Source of the DNA: an uncultured Ruminococcus sp.
GTDB lineage: Bacteria > Bacillota > Clostridia > Oscillospirales > Ruminococcaceae
DNA: 12,800 nt
Assembly (NCBI GenBank): GCA_900538575.1
Contig: UPZA01000028.1
Coordinates: 1-12,800, forward strand
Direction of reading: 5' to 3'
A program made the position numbers and the translations under genes. How positions within the stretch are numbered: the first letter of the stretch is position 1; each line of letters opens with the position of its first letter. This document shows positions 5,879 to 12,689 of the stretch, in pieces. A model generated the notes under the pieces. That model had not been told where the DNA came from and ran no database searches. It worked only from the letters and a program-made list of their open reading frames with translations.

Positions 5879-5919
5879 TAATATCGGCGTTTTTGAAAGA
5901 AATCTGTTAACGCTTCGAG
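5879..5919. other. Right attachment-site candidate at the rpsI 3' end
   Basis: This region spans the last codons of rpsI (Ser-Lys-Arg-stop on the minus strand) and about 28 bases beyond, and aligns with 424-463 in direct orientation. Insertion into the 3' end with replacement of the tail keeps the ribosomal gene intact; 3' ends of ribosomal protein genes, rpsI among them, are reported tyrosine-integrase ICE/IME targets in streptococci. The crossover point cannot be placed from one sequence. Confidence 0.55.
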
Positions 5920-6308
5920 AACTGAGGCGCGCGACGGGCTGCCTTGAGACCGTACTTCTTTCTTTCCTTCATTCTTGGATCACGAGTTAAGAATCCAGCC
6001 TTCTTAAGAGTCGGACGAAGCTCAGGATCGTAAACAAGAAGCGCTCTTGAAAGGCCGTGTCTGATTGCACCAGCCTGACCTGTTACACCGCCGCCTGTAA
6101 CTGTGCATATTATATCAAATTTATCGCTTGTATCAGTTAAATTAAGAGGCTGACGAACTATCAGCTTAAGAGTTTCAAGGCCGAAATATTCATCAATGTT
6201 TCTTCCGTTAATTGTGATATTTCCTGATCCTGGATAAACTCTGACTCTGGCAACAGAATGCTTCCTTCTGCCCGTACCGTAGTAATATTTAGTTTTTGAT
6301 TCGTACAT
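5907..6308 (-). CDS. rpsI: 30S ribosomal protein S9 (uS9)
   Basis: The 133-residue product is full length for the family. It starts MYESKTKYYYGTGRRKHSVA and contains the GRR(K)xSVARV motif, the GQAGAIRHGLSRAL segment and the highly basic C-terminus ending QFSKR, whose last Arg reaches the ribosomal P-site tRNA. The ATG has an AGGAGG ribosome site nearby. It is the second gene of the rplM-rpsI operon, 19 bases after rplM. Its stop codon lies inside the proposed attachment site, so the last codons may come from the element. The conserved SKR end has been kept. Confidence 0.97.
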   Translation of the reverse strand: MYESKTKYYYGTGRRKHSVARVRVYPGSGNITINGRNIDEYFGLETLKLIVRQPLNLTDTSDKFDIICTVTGGGVTGQAGAIRHGLSRALLVYDPELRPTLKKAGFLTRDPRMKERKKYGLKAARRAPQFSKR

Positions 6309-6327
6309 TTAAGCTTTCCTCCTTATA

Positions 6328-6756
6328 TTATAATTCGTAGGCAACAGGCTTCTGAGCCTCATGCTTGTGTGCAGCGTTTCTGTAGGTTCTCAAACGCTTA
6401 ATCTGATTTCTTCCCTGAGAATTATTCGGAAGCATACCGTTCACAGCCAACGTCATAGCTCTCTGAGGATTCTTTTCCATCATTTCCTTATAACTGATAG
6501 ATTTCAGTCCGCCGATCCAGCCCGTATGCCAATAATAATTTTTATTTTCAAGCTTTTTGCCTGTGAGAACAGCTTTTTCACAATTAATAATAATCACATG
6601 ATCACCGCAATCTACATGAGGAGCATAGGTAGGCTTATGCTTACCTCTGAGAATATGAGCGGCTTTTGCAGCAACGCGTCCGAGCGGTTTGCCGGCTGCA
6701 TCTAATACATACCATTTACGGCTTACTTCATTAGCCTTTGGCATAAATGTTGACAT
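6328..6756 (-). CDS. rplM: 50S ribosomal protein L13 (uL13)
   Basis: The 142-residue product matches the usual bacterial length. Family landmarks are present: WYVLDAAGKPLGRVAAKAA, ILRGKHKPTYAPHVDCGDHV, the YYWHTGWIGG segment and the HEAQKP C-terminal motif. L13 is an early-assembly protein of the large subunit. The ATG follows a strong GGAGG site. It is the first gene of the operon, read from the promoter at 6872-6900 through a structured leader, and precedes rpsI with short spacing. Confidence 0.97.
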   Translation of the reverse strand: MSTFMPKANEVSRKWYVLDAAGKPLGRVAAKAAHILRGKHKPTYAPHVDCGDHVIIINCEKAVLTGKKLENKNYYWHTGWIGGLKSISYKEMMEKNPQRAMTLAVNGMLPNNSQGRNQIKRLRTYRNAAHKHEAQKPVAYEL

Positions 6757-6785
6757 AATTTGTTTTCCTCCGTTATTAATTTTTT

Positions 6786-6858
6786 GTAAGGCTTATAAAC
6801 TCGGCGGGTTAATCCGGTTCGGTGTGCATTCCGCAAGTAAACTGCACCATAGCCTTGA
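6786..6858 (-). promoter_or_regulatory. Structured 5' leader of rplM (L13 leader-type)
   Basis: On the minus strand AAGGCTAT (complement of 6849-6856) pairs with ATAAGCCTT (around 6788-6796), enclosing a ~50-base domain that holds an internal GGTGCA / TGCAC stem. It starts about 10 bases after the expected transcript start and ends ~30 bases before the rplM ATG. Firmicutes carry an L13 leader RNA thought to give autoregulation by L13. The match here is by position and folding only. Confidence 0.5.
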
Positions 6859-6871
6859 CATTACGAAGATA

Positions 6872-6900
6872 ATTATAACAAATCAAAATAATAAAGTCAA
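6872..6900 (-). promoter_or_regulatory. Promoter of rplM-rpsI (SigA type)
   Basis: Minus strand: -35 TTGACT (6895-6900), exactly 17 bases, -10 TATAAT (6872-6877). Transcription would start near 6865 and give a leader of about 109 bases. The match to the vegetative consensus is 11 of 12. Confidence 0.85.
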
Positions 6901-7039
6901 TACTGATTTTACGGTTTTTTTAATTTATATTCAGTTCTCGCTTGTTTTCTCTTCATTTTTCTCGTTTTCTCTCTTATTCTTAAAGTTCATTCTAAAATAA
7001 AAAAACTATATATCGCTTGAGAATTCTATATGTGTTTTA

Positions 7040-7612
7040 TTACTTTTTTCTTTTCTTTTTTCTAACAGAAAAACCAAAATCGCCAAGTTTTCTTCCTAAA
7101 GCAAAATACTCTCCGTGAGAATAAGCCGCAAGTCCGCATTGCTGAAGATTAAGCTTGCCCTTGCTGTCTATATATCTTTCGTCAATATCTGTCCCGACAA
7201 TTTCAGCGATAAACATATCATGACTCCCAAGAGGAATAATCTGCTTAACAACGCATTCCAAGCTAAGAGGAGATTCGTCAATAATCGGAGCATTGATTTT
7301 TTCTGCTGCTGAAGGATGCAATCCGCAGCTTTTAAATTTATCTGTTTTTGCACCGCTTTTTACACCGCAAAAATCAGCAGTTTTAACAAGCGCCGACGTA
7401 GTCAGATTAATAACGAACTCACCAGACGACTTAATAATATTATATGAATATCTTTCAGGCCTTATTGAAATATAAGTCATAGGCGGCTTGGTATTCGCAA
7501 TACCGGTCCAGGCTATTGTTATTATATTAGGCTTTTCTATCGTACCGCATGAAACAAGCACCGGAGGTACCGGAGACAATAGCGTCCCGCCGTTCCAGAA
7601 TATTTTTCCCAT
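7040..7612 (-). CDS. Flavin reductase / flavoredoxin-like protein
   Basis: The 190-residue protein shows the flavin-reductase-like split-barrel pattern: an N-terminal strand GTLLSPVPPVLVSCG, the FMN-binding NIITIAWTGI with the Asn-x-x-Thr core, PPMTYISIRPERYSYNII (the SxRPxRYSY phosphate-contact region), and GEFVINL before TADFCGVKSG. It resembles the flavoredoxin branch of the family, which binds FMN and moves electrons to partner proteins or reduces flavin; the substrate is not predictable. The ATG follows GAAAGGA. A very basic tail (RKKKRKK) closes it. It appears monocistronic, with an AT-rich gap to rplM in which I see no clear terminator. Confidence 0.85.
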   Translation of the reverse strand: MGKIFWNGGTLLSPVPPVLVSCGTIEKPNIITIAWTGIANTKPPMTYISIRPERYSYNIIKSSGEFVINLTTSALVKTADFCGVKSGAKTDKFKSCGLHPSAAEKINAPIIDESPLSLECVVKQIIPLGSHDMFIAEIVGTDIDERYIDSKGKLNLQQCGLAAYSHGEYFALGRKLGDFGFSVRKKKRKK

Positions 7613-7650
7613 TTAAAATCCTTTCAATATATGTAATTTTATTTTTTATA

Positions 7651-7740
7651 TTATGCCGCTATATCCTTACGTTTAAATTTAATAATTCCGGTTATAACCG
7701 TAACGACGTCATTTGACAAACCAGAAAAAAACCAAAGTCT
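7651..7740 (-). pseudogene. C-terminal scrap of an ABC-2 type permease (tentative)
   Basis: Minus-strand frame GLSNDVVTVITGIIKFKRKD followed by IAA and stop at 7651-7653. A hydrophobic strand ending in a basic FKRKD(I/L) tail is how ABC-2 permease subunits often end, and the scrap lies directly downstream of an ABC ATPase relic, where its permease gene is usually found. The fragment is short, so the call rests on context. Confidence 0.35.
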
Positions 7741-8035
7741 AATCCATATTTCCTAAACCGGAGGAAAACTTTATAAGCTCCCCTACTCTCATACCTGGAT
7801 AAAAAATACGCCCTGACGGTATATAACCGACTTTTGAAAGTATTTCAGTAGTTTTTTCCAAAGGATTTACGAACCTCGGCATAATCTATAGTAGAACGAA
7901 TAAGTCCTAAAAGAATTCTGACAGTCGTTGATTTTTCTGCGCAGTACGGATCGATGAAGCCAAAGAACTCACCTTCTCCGACAATCAGATTTAAATCGGT
8001 TATACCCTTCAAATTAAATCTATAGGCTGAGTCAT
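7739..8035 (-). pseudogene. ABC transporter ATP-binding protein, decayed fragment
   Basis: On the minus strand the frame FNLKGITDLNLIVGEGEFFG leads to a Walker A region that reads DPYCAEKSTT where GPNGAGKSTT is expected, then VRILLGLIRST. A frameshift follows near 7870; the next frame gives NPLEKTTEILSKVGYIPSGR, then FYPGMRVGELIKF and a stop at 7739-7741. An ATG at 8033-8035 lies in yet another frame. Signature motif, Walker B and the rest are missing. This is an old remnant of an exporter ATPase of the type followed by an ABC-2 permease. Together with the tail at 7651-7740 it explains most of the 590-base gap between the flavin reductase and YitT genes. Between 8036 and 8127 I see nothing coding. 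Confidence 0.7.
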
Positions 8036-8127
8036 TATATCACATACTCAAAGAGGTCATGATATAATTATCCGATACGCAGGGAGCCAATCTCATATTT
8101 GCGCATCCGCGAGGACATTTTAGATAA

Positions 8128-8158
8128 ATATATAATAATCGCTTGCGAATATTATATC
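8128..8158 (-). terminator. Possible terminator of the YitT-family gene
   Basis: TATAATAAT (8131-8139) faces a near-inverted copy ending ATATTATA (8156), with CGC/GCG in the loop, about 50 bases past the stop at 8206. On the minus strand the tail is TATATTTATC, not a clean U-run, so the call is weak. Confidence 0.35.
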
Positions 8159-8205
8159 ACATAATGAAATTTTTCTCAAGTTATTAACTAATTCTTAATT
8201 GTCAT

Positions 8206-9066
8206 TTAATTTATAAATCCCTCCCCAAATATTTTACTTGCGTCAGTTAAAATTATAAATATTTTTTCATCTATTTTCTGCGCTTCCTTTTTAATAGCGT
8301 AGGCTTGAGAATTTGAACATGCACATATCAAAACGTTCTTTTCATCCTTGGTAAATGTTCCGACAGCCCGTATTGACGTAGAACCCCTTCCGCTCACCTC
8401 AGAAATTTTCTGCGCTACAATATCAGCATGCTTGGTAATAATAACAAGCATCTTTGCGGCTCCTACCCTATACATAATCTTGTCAATAACCACAGACGCT
8501 ATAAAAGTAGATATAACTCCGTATAAAACTGCATCTATATTTCCAAAAACAGGCCATCCAAGGGAAATAATAATCAAATCAATACTCATCGTAACAAATC
8601 CGATAGAAAAATAAGGCTTAATGGTTTTTATAGTCATTGTAAGAAAATCTGTACCGCCCGACGAGGATCCGCGCATATAAAAAATAGCTAAGCCGGTTCC
8701 AAGAAAAATACCGTAATATAATGCGGCAAGAACCGGTGAACCGGAATATGAAGGAAAATAAGGAAAAATTATATCTATAAAAATATTGCAGATTATCATT
8801 GAACGAACGCTTTTTATAAGAAAACTTTTCCCAAGAAATTTAAATGAAAAAATTATAAGAGGAATATTTAAAATTAATGTGGTCAGACCAATCGGCAGAC
8901 GCCATAAGTGATTTATAATAAGAGCCAAACCGGAAAGTCCGCCGGGAGCAAAGCCGGAATTTTTAGCAAATATATATATGCCTGTCGAATAAAAAAATCC
9001 TCCTATTATATCAAATAAAATATTTGCCGCTAATTTTTTTAATCTTGACCGCTTATTTACTTTCAT
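8206..9066 (-). CDS. YitT family membrane protein (DUF161 + DUF2179)
   Basis: The 286-residue protein starts with basic residues (MKVNKRSRLKK) followed by about six membrane segments between residues 12 and 200. It carries the family loops FAPGGLSGLALI and RGSSSGGTDFL, each with the small-residue GG(L/T)(S/D) signature. A soluble cytoplasmic domain of ~80 residues follows (VGAAKMLVIITKHADIVAQK to SKIFGEGF), with GRGSTSIRAVGTFT, the DUF2179 mark. Length and order match the family. Transport or other activity is not established; several paralogues usually occur in Firmicutes. The ATG has a GAAGG site. Between 9067 and 9143 no strong promoter is seen. Confidence 0.9.
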   Translation of the reverse strand: MKVNKRSRLKKLAANILFDIIGGFFYSTGIYIFAKNSGFAPGGLSGLALIINHLWRLPIGLTTLILNIPLIIFSFKFLGKSFLIKSVRSMIICNIFIDIIFPYFPSYSGSPVLAALYYGIFLGTGLAIFYMRGSSSGGTDFLTMTIKTIKPYFSIGFVTMSIDLIIISLGWPVFGNIDAVLYGVISTFIASVVIDKIMYRVGAAKMLVIITKHADIVAQKISEVSGRGSTSIRAVGTFTKDEKNVLICACSNSQAYAIKKEAQKIDEKIFIILTDASKIFGEGFIN

Positions 9067-9143
9067 AATAATACCTTCAATTTCCTAATGAATTTTTGCT
9101 TTATTATTATTGGTTAATAAATTGAAAATATCATATATGAATA

Positions 9144-9182
9144 TAAAAAAGACCGGCATTGATATCAGCATTGCCAGTCTTA
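9144..9182 (-). terminator. Rho-independent terminator of the deacetylase gene
   Basis: Minus strand: AAGACTGGCAATG, a 7-base loop, then CAATGCCGGTCTT followed by TTTT, a 13-pair stem with two mismatches. It lies 30 bases past the stop at 9212. Confidence 0.8.
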
Positions 9183-9211
9183 AAATATAAGTACAAACTT
9201 GAATTAACCTG

Positions 9212-10081
9212 TTATTCCCTTAAAAGCTTCGCCATATATTCCTCTGTGGTAAATCTTCCCGATCTGTTGTAACGATCAAGAGTAAAAAGACATTGTGGAT
9301 CTCTGGTTATATAATTTGGACGTTCATAGCAACTATATGCCGCTGAAAAACCCATAGATCTAAGAACCGGTATACTTTCCTTAGATATACTTCCGTAAGG
9401 GTATGTAAACACTGCCGGAGTAATGCTGCAATTCATTGAAAGAAGAGTTTGGCAAAGTCCTATATCCTCTATTATGGTATCAGCATATTCATCCTCCGTC
9501 TCATACGAAAGCTTTGAACAACCCTTCCTTCCCTTATCAGAATGAAGATTGTATGTATGATTTGCAATTTCAATATAGCCTGACTGCACAAGCTCAGATA
9601 TATCTTCCCAGGTAAGATATGAATATTCAGGAATATGAGGATCTGCCTGGGCAGTAACTTCGCTGTAATATCCCACAATTGAAATAGTAGCTTTCATGTC
9701 GTATTTTTTAAGGAGTGGAACCAAATAAGTATAATTATTGTAAAATCCATCATCGGCAGTTATAATAACGGGCTTTGGGGGAAGATCGCCTCCTTTTGTA
9801 TAATTAATAATATCTTCTGTAAAAACTGCATTATATCCGTGTTCCTTTAAATATTTTAAATCATTTTCAACCATTTCCGGAGTTACTACATAATCGTTTA
9901 CCCGTGAGCTGTCATTAAGAATACTATGATACATAATTACAGGCAGAAATATCTTTTCATCTTCGTTATAAGCATTCCAACTGCTTTGTCCCGCAAAAGT
10001 AATAACCAAAGCGAAAAAAATTATAAATAGATCGCATAGAAGCAGCTTTAAAAATTTTTTGAATTTAATACAATGATACAA
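9212..10081 (-). CDS. Membrane-anchored polysaccharide deacetylase (NodB/CE4)
   Basis: The 289-residue protein has an uncleaved-looking anchor at about residues 11-30 (LKLLLCDLFIIFFALVITFA) and an extracellular NodB domain. CE4 motifs are complete: ITADDGF with Asp110 and Asp111, the metal-binding HTYNLH (His175, His180) and TYPYG (226-230). An entry motif PVIMYHSI at 47-54 is typical of the YxkH/PgaB-like branch. Such enzymes remove acetyl groups from cell-wall or surface polysaccharides; the substrate is unknown. The only start that fits is TTG at 10079-10081 after AAAGGCG, because a stop lies just upstream in frame. It diverges from spoIIP, which also acts on peptidoglycan, across a palindrome-rich gap. 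Confidence 0.9.
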   Translation of the reverse strand: MYHCIKFKKFLKLLLCDLFIIFFALVITFAGQSSWNAYNEDEKIFLPVIMYHSILNDSSRVNDYVVTPEMVENDLKYLKEHGYNAVFTEDIINYTKGGDLPPKPVIITADDGFYNNYTYLVPLLKKYDMKATISIVGYYSEVTAQADPHIPEYSYLTWEDISELVQSGYIEIANHTYNLHSDKGRKGCSKLSYETEDEYADTIIEDIGLCQTLLSMNCSITPAVFTYPYGSISKESIPVLRSMGFSAAYSCYERPNYITRDPQCLFTLDRYNRSGRFTTEEYMAKLLRE

Positions 10082-10109
10082 TTTAATTCACGCCTTTCAT
10101 TACACATAG

Positions 10110-10148
10110 TACATTATATTAAATAATGTATAAATTATGACGTCATAA
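10110..10148. promoter_or_regulatory. Two palindromes in the deacetylase/spoIIP divergent region
   Basis: TACATTAT (10110-10117) and ATAATGTA (10123-10130) form an 8-base inverted repeat around 5 bases. TTATGACGTCATAA (10135-10148) is a perfect 14-base palindrome. The first overlaps the TATAAT (10112-10117, minus strand) that is the best -10 candidate for the deacetylase gene, whose -35 is poor. Operator function is inferred. Confidence 0.5.
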
Positions 10149-10207
10149 CGGAGAGTTTTTATGAATATAATGAAAGTAAATTACCAATAGTAAAGGCGGG
10201 AGGTTAA

Positions 10208-11344
10208 ATGAGGAAACGCATAAAGCGCAGAAGACTAAAAAAGGTCGGAATAGCTATTGCGGCTGTAATGCTGCCGTTTGCAGCGGGACTTGGAGCAAAG
10301 GCTGCACCGGTTTTTACTGAAATGGCGCAAAAATTGAGCAACATTAAAGTTGGATTTGAAAACGATCCGGACAGATATACAGGCGAGCCGGAATTTAATA
10401 TTCAAAGCCTGCTCGGCGAAGAAGAAATAATATCCGAGGGGTTTGGATGGCAGGAAGAAAGCGACAGCAATAAAGCTGAAAGCGCCGACGCAGAAATCTC
10501 AGGAGAAAAAGGACCTAAGCCCTATCCCGAAAAATGGGATATTTCTGAAGAAAATACAGTATATGAAAGCTCGTTCGGAAATTACAGCGGTTCTAAATAT
10601 ATTTCTCTTGACGACGGCGGTCAGGTTAGAAACGAAACGGATATTTCTAATGGAGTTCTGCTTGAAGAAAGCCGTCTTGAACCAGATTTTAAAATCGAAC
10701 TGAATTCTGAGCCGCAGGTGTTAATAATGCATACTCATACAACTGAAAGCTTTGAACCTTACGTGAGAGAATTTTTTGATCCTTCATTCAATTATCGAAC
10801 GACGGAAGAAAGCTATAATACCGTTGCCGTCGGAGAAAAAATCACTGAAGAATTAAAAGCGGCCGGCATAGGAGTAATTCATGACACTACAATTCATGAT
10901 TACCCGTCTTACAACGGTTCTTATGAAAGAAGTGCGGAAACAGTAAAAAAAATACTTGCCGAAAACCCTTCAATCAAGGTTGTTCTTGACATACATCGCG
11001 ATGCTATTGGCACTAACGAAAGCATAATGCAGCCGACTGTTGAAATCGAAGGCAAGGAATCAGCGCAAGTAATGATTATATCCGGCTGCGATGACGGAAC
11101 AATGGATATGCCCGATTATATGAAAAACTTCAGGTTCGCTTCATTGTTACAGCAGCAGATGTCCTCTGATTACGAGGGGCTAACAAGACCTATACTATTT
11201 GATTATAGAAAATACAATCAAGACCTGACTACCGGGAGTCTTCTTATAGAAGTCGGAACACACGGCAATACTATTGAACAGGTGAAGTATGCCGGAGAGC
11301 TTGTCGGAAAATCGCTTGCTAAGGCTTTGAAAAAAATAAGTTAA
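10208..11344 (+). CDS. spoIIP: Stage II sporulation protein P (SpoIIP)
   Basis: The 378-residue protein begins with a basic N-terminus and one membrane anchor (about residues 13-32), then a low-complexity acidic linker to ~165, then the SpoIIP catalytic domain. Conserved parts are LIMHTHTTESF (His175, His177, Glu180), YNTVAVGEKI, VLDIHRDA (His263) and LLIEVGTHGNT (Glu348), the set that binds zinc and catalyses. SpoIIP is an amidase/endopeptidase that works with SpoIID and SpoIIM to thin septal peptidoglycan during engulfment, so the host very likely forms spores. The ATG follows GGGAGGTTAA. In bacilli the gene belongs to the mother-cell SigE regulon; I cannot place a sure SigE promoter here. 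The usual upstream neighbour gpr is absent. Confidence 0.95.
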   Translation: MRKRIKRRRLKKVGIAIAAVMLPFAAGLGAKAAPVFTEMAQKLSNIKVGFENDPDRYTGEPEFNIQSLLGEEEIISEGFGWQEESDSNKAESADAEISGEKGPKPYPEKWDISEENTVYESSFGNYSGSKYISLDDGGQVRNETDISNGVLLEESRLEPDFKIELNSEPQVLIMHTHTTESFEPYVREFFDPSFNYRTTEESYNTVAVGEKITEELKAAGIGVIHDTTIHDYPSYNGSYERSAETVKKILAENPSIKVVLDIHRDAIGTNESIMQPTVEIEGKESAQVMIISGCDDGTMDMPDYMKNFRFASLLQQQMSSDYEGLTRPILFDYRKYNQDLTTGSLLIEVGTHGNTIEQVKYAGELVGKSLAKALKKIS

Positions 11345-11361
11345 AATCATGGAGTATAAAA

Positions 11362-11691
11362 ATGAATAATAAAAGAAAAATAAAAAGAGCCTCTATACTT
11401 GCTGTTATCATTTATATTATGATAAACGGCTTTGTATGGGGGCTGATGAAAGCGTATATTAATTCCTATAATTCAATAAACCGCGATAAGCTTGTAATGG
11501 CTCAGATAACGGACAAGCCAGACGGTAAGGAGATAAAAATTCTGGGAGGAAGCTTTATTATACCGGAAAACAATTCAGATACGCAAGCGGTATACACCGC
11601 TGCGTGGTCCCTTATGCCAGATAAAATAAAGGCTGCCGCAAAGCTCTTCATGCGGATCGGACAGGATACTGTTCAAGAAGCTTTGAAATAA
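11362..11691 (+). CDS. Single-TM protein of unknown function downstream of spoIIP
   Basis: The 109-residue product starts MNNKRKIKRASILAVIIYIM, a short basic stretch and one membrane segment (about 10-32), then an outside domain of ~75 residues with GKEIKILGGSFIIPE and a C-terminal helix. No family is recognised. It starts 17 bases after the spoIIP stop behind GGAG, so it is probably co-transcribed and may act at the sporulation membrane; this is inferred from position only. Its 3' end overlaps the opposite-strand gene by 44 bases. Confidence 0.75.
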   Translation: MNNKRKIKRASILAVIIYIMINGFVWGLMKAYINSYNSINRDKLVMAQITDKPDGKEIKILGGSFIIPENNSDTQAVYTAAWSLMPDKIKAAAKLFMRIGQDTVQEALK

Positions 11692-12244
11692 AATCCGTAA
11701 AATCCGGATAATTATTCAGATTACCCCTGTAAATAAGCTCAGCTCCCTGAATATGTCTAAAATCTTCCGGCGTCTGCAAACAGACGGGTTTTCTTATATG
11801 CGATTCTATTCCTGACTTTTCAAGCATATAACCTACAAACTGAGAACAGACAAATTTATTTTTACGGCTAAAAGCGATATTAAAAAACATAAAACCCAGT
11901 CCTATACAATTATATGAATAAATTTCCCTGTTTCTTTTAAAATGCTCAAGGTTTTTCATAAATAATATTTTCTGATCCGCTGTAACAGGAAGTCTATATA
12001 ATTCACATGGAATAAAGCTATATTTTCCCAGTGTACCCTCCCCTATTATTTCCTTATTAAATGTAGCAGGAAGAGGTCTTTCAGGCTTATTTCTGCAAAA
12101 GCTATACATTTCGCTAAGATCCTCTTTGCATGCTACTGAAACATGATTATAAGGCTTTCTGGTAAATATTTTTAAAATCTTAGAAATTGTAGTTCCCGTC
12201 TGACTGACAAGAATATAAATATAGTTATCTTTCAAGATTTTCAT
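11648..12244 (-). CDS. Permuted NlpC/P60 (YiiX-like) papain-fold protein
   Basis: The protein (198 residues from the ATG) opens IYILVSQTGTTISKILKIFT, followed by KPYNHVSVA with His34, and later KNKFVCSQFVGYMLE with Cys133. His before Cys is the order of the circularly permuted NlpC/P60 group, whose members are thought to cut or bind amide bonds in peptidoglycan or lipids. There is no signal peptide. The sequence GGAG abuts the ATG at 12242-12244 with no spacing, so translation may really start at the TTG at 12233-12235 (4th codon), nine bases downstream of GGAG. The last 44 bases overlap the tail of the facing gene. Confidence 0.75.
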   Translation of the reverse strand: MKILKDNYIYILVSQTGTTISKILKIFTRKPYNHVSVACKEDLSEMYSFCRNKPERPLPATFNKEIIGEGTLGKYSFIPCELYRLPVTADQKILFMKNLEHFKRNREIYSYNCIGLGFMFFNIAFSRKNKFVCSQFVGYMLEKSGIESHIRKPVCLQTPEDFRHIQGAELIYRGNLNNYPDFTDFISKLLEQYPVRSA

Positions 12245-12398
12245 CTCCGTGTAAATAATATAATCGGGTATAATAATTAAAAAATATTTTGCATTTTAAA
12301 ATATAGAAATTTATTTGCGGATTATTAATAAAATATGCAGTTAATTTCATTAAAATTAATAAAAGAAAAAATTTTCTTTAATATTATATCACAACTAC

Positions 12399-12427
12399 TT
12401 GAAAATTTCAAGATAATCTGGTATAAT
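12399..12427 (+). promoter_or_regulatory. Promoter of the tRNA-Arg gene
   Basis: -35 TTGAAA (12399-12404), 17-base spacer, -10 TATAAT (12422-12427), ending 20 bases before the tRNA 5' end. The region 12245-12398 before it is AT-rich with nothing else recognisable. Confidence 0.85.
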
Positions 12428-12447
12428 TTTAAAGTAAGATATTTTAT

Positions 12448-12522
12448 GCGCCTGTAGCTCAGCGGATAGAGCATCGGCCTCCGACGCCGTGTGCGATGGT
12501 TCGATTCCATTCAGGCGTACCA
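12448..12522 (+). tRNA. tRNA-Arg (anticodon CCG)
   Basis: All arms fold: acceptor GCGCCTG with CAGGCGT (one G-U), D arm GCTC/GAGC, anticodon arm CGGC/GCCG with loop CTCCGAC, T arm GATGG-TTCGATT-CCATT, discriminator A and encoded CCA. The anticodon CCG reads the Arg codon CGG. One U-U pair sits at 27-43. The gene has its own promoter and terminator, so it is a single-gene transcript. Confidence 0.95.
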
Positions 12523-12552
12523 TATTGCACTGACAAAATAGATGAAAGTGCC

Positions 12553-12579
12553 AAAAAGCCCGTAGCTACGGGCTTTTTT
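12553..12579 (+). terminator. Rho-independent terminator of the tRNA-Arg gene
   Basis: AAAAAGCCCGTAG/CTACGGGCTTTTT, a perfect stem that is symmetric enough to work both ways, 30 bases after the tRNA. Confidence 0.9.
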
Positions 12580-12621
12580 GATACCCAAACGGCGAAAAAA
12601 AGAAATTAAAAACCATAGATG

Positions 12622-12644
12622 AAAAAAGCCGAAAAACACCGGCT
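12622..12644 (-). terminator. Minus-strand terminator after a tRNA remnant
   Basis: On the minus strand AGCCG (12644-12640) pairs with CGGCT (12631-12627) and is followed by TTTTT. A short strong stem with U-run. No intact minus-strand gene is seen upstream of it within the window. Confidence 0.6.
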
Positions 12645-12664
12645 GAAAGGATTCGAACTCACGA
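12645..12664 (-). other. tRNA 3'-end remnant (T-loop)
   Basis: Minus strand reads TCGTGAGTTCGAATCCTTTC, containing the T-loop consensus GTTCGAATC, directly before the terminator. The T stem pairs badly and no tRNA body lies upstream, so it is a decayed end, not a gene. Confidence 0.45.
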
Positions 12665-12689
12665 CATTTAAATATTTCAGAAAATGCAG

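Larger units (their letters stand above)
424..5919. mobile_element. Decayed integrative mobilizable element at the 3' end of rpsI
   Basis: The block is bounded by the two rpsI-tail-like repeats and contains modules expected in an integrative mobilizable element: a tyrosine integrase next to the rpsI end, a MobV-type relaxase, a hairpin-rich region before the relaxase, a CHC2 primase, a DUF3987 helicase/primase-like gene, an excisionase-like HTH gene, and a restriction-modification cargo gene at the far end. Base composition is richer in GC than the chromosome to the right. No conjugation (type IV secretion) genes are seen, so it would have depended on a helper. All five large genes are interrupted, so it is almost certainly immobile. 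The module content is clear; the left boundary is the weaker inference. Confidence 0.7.

Noticed and set aside
11692..11710. ATCCG...CGGAT inverted repeat as a terminator between converging genes
   Set aside because: It lies inside the minus-strand coding sequence and has no U-run on either side.
12325..12510. Minus-strand ORF with MESNHRTRRRRPMLYPLSYR
   Set aside because: It is the antisense of the tRNA-Arg gene, a well-known false ORF pattern, and overlaps the tRNA promoter.
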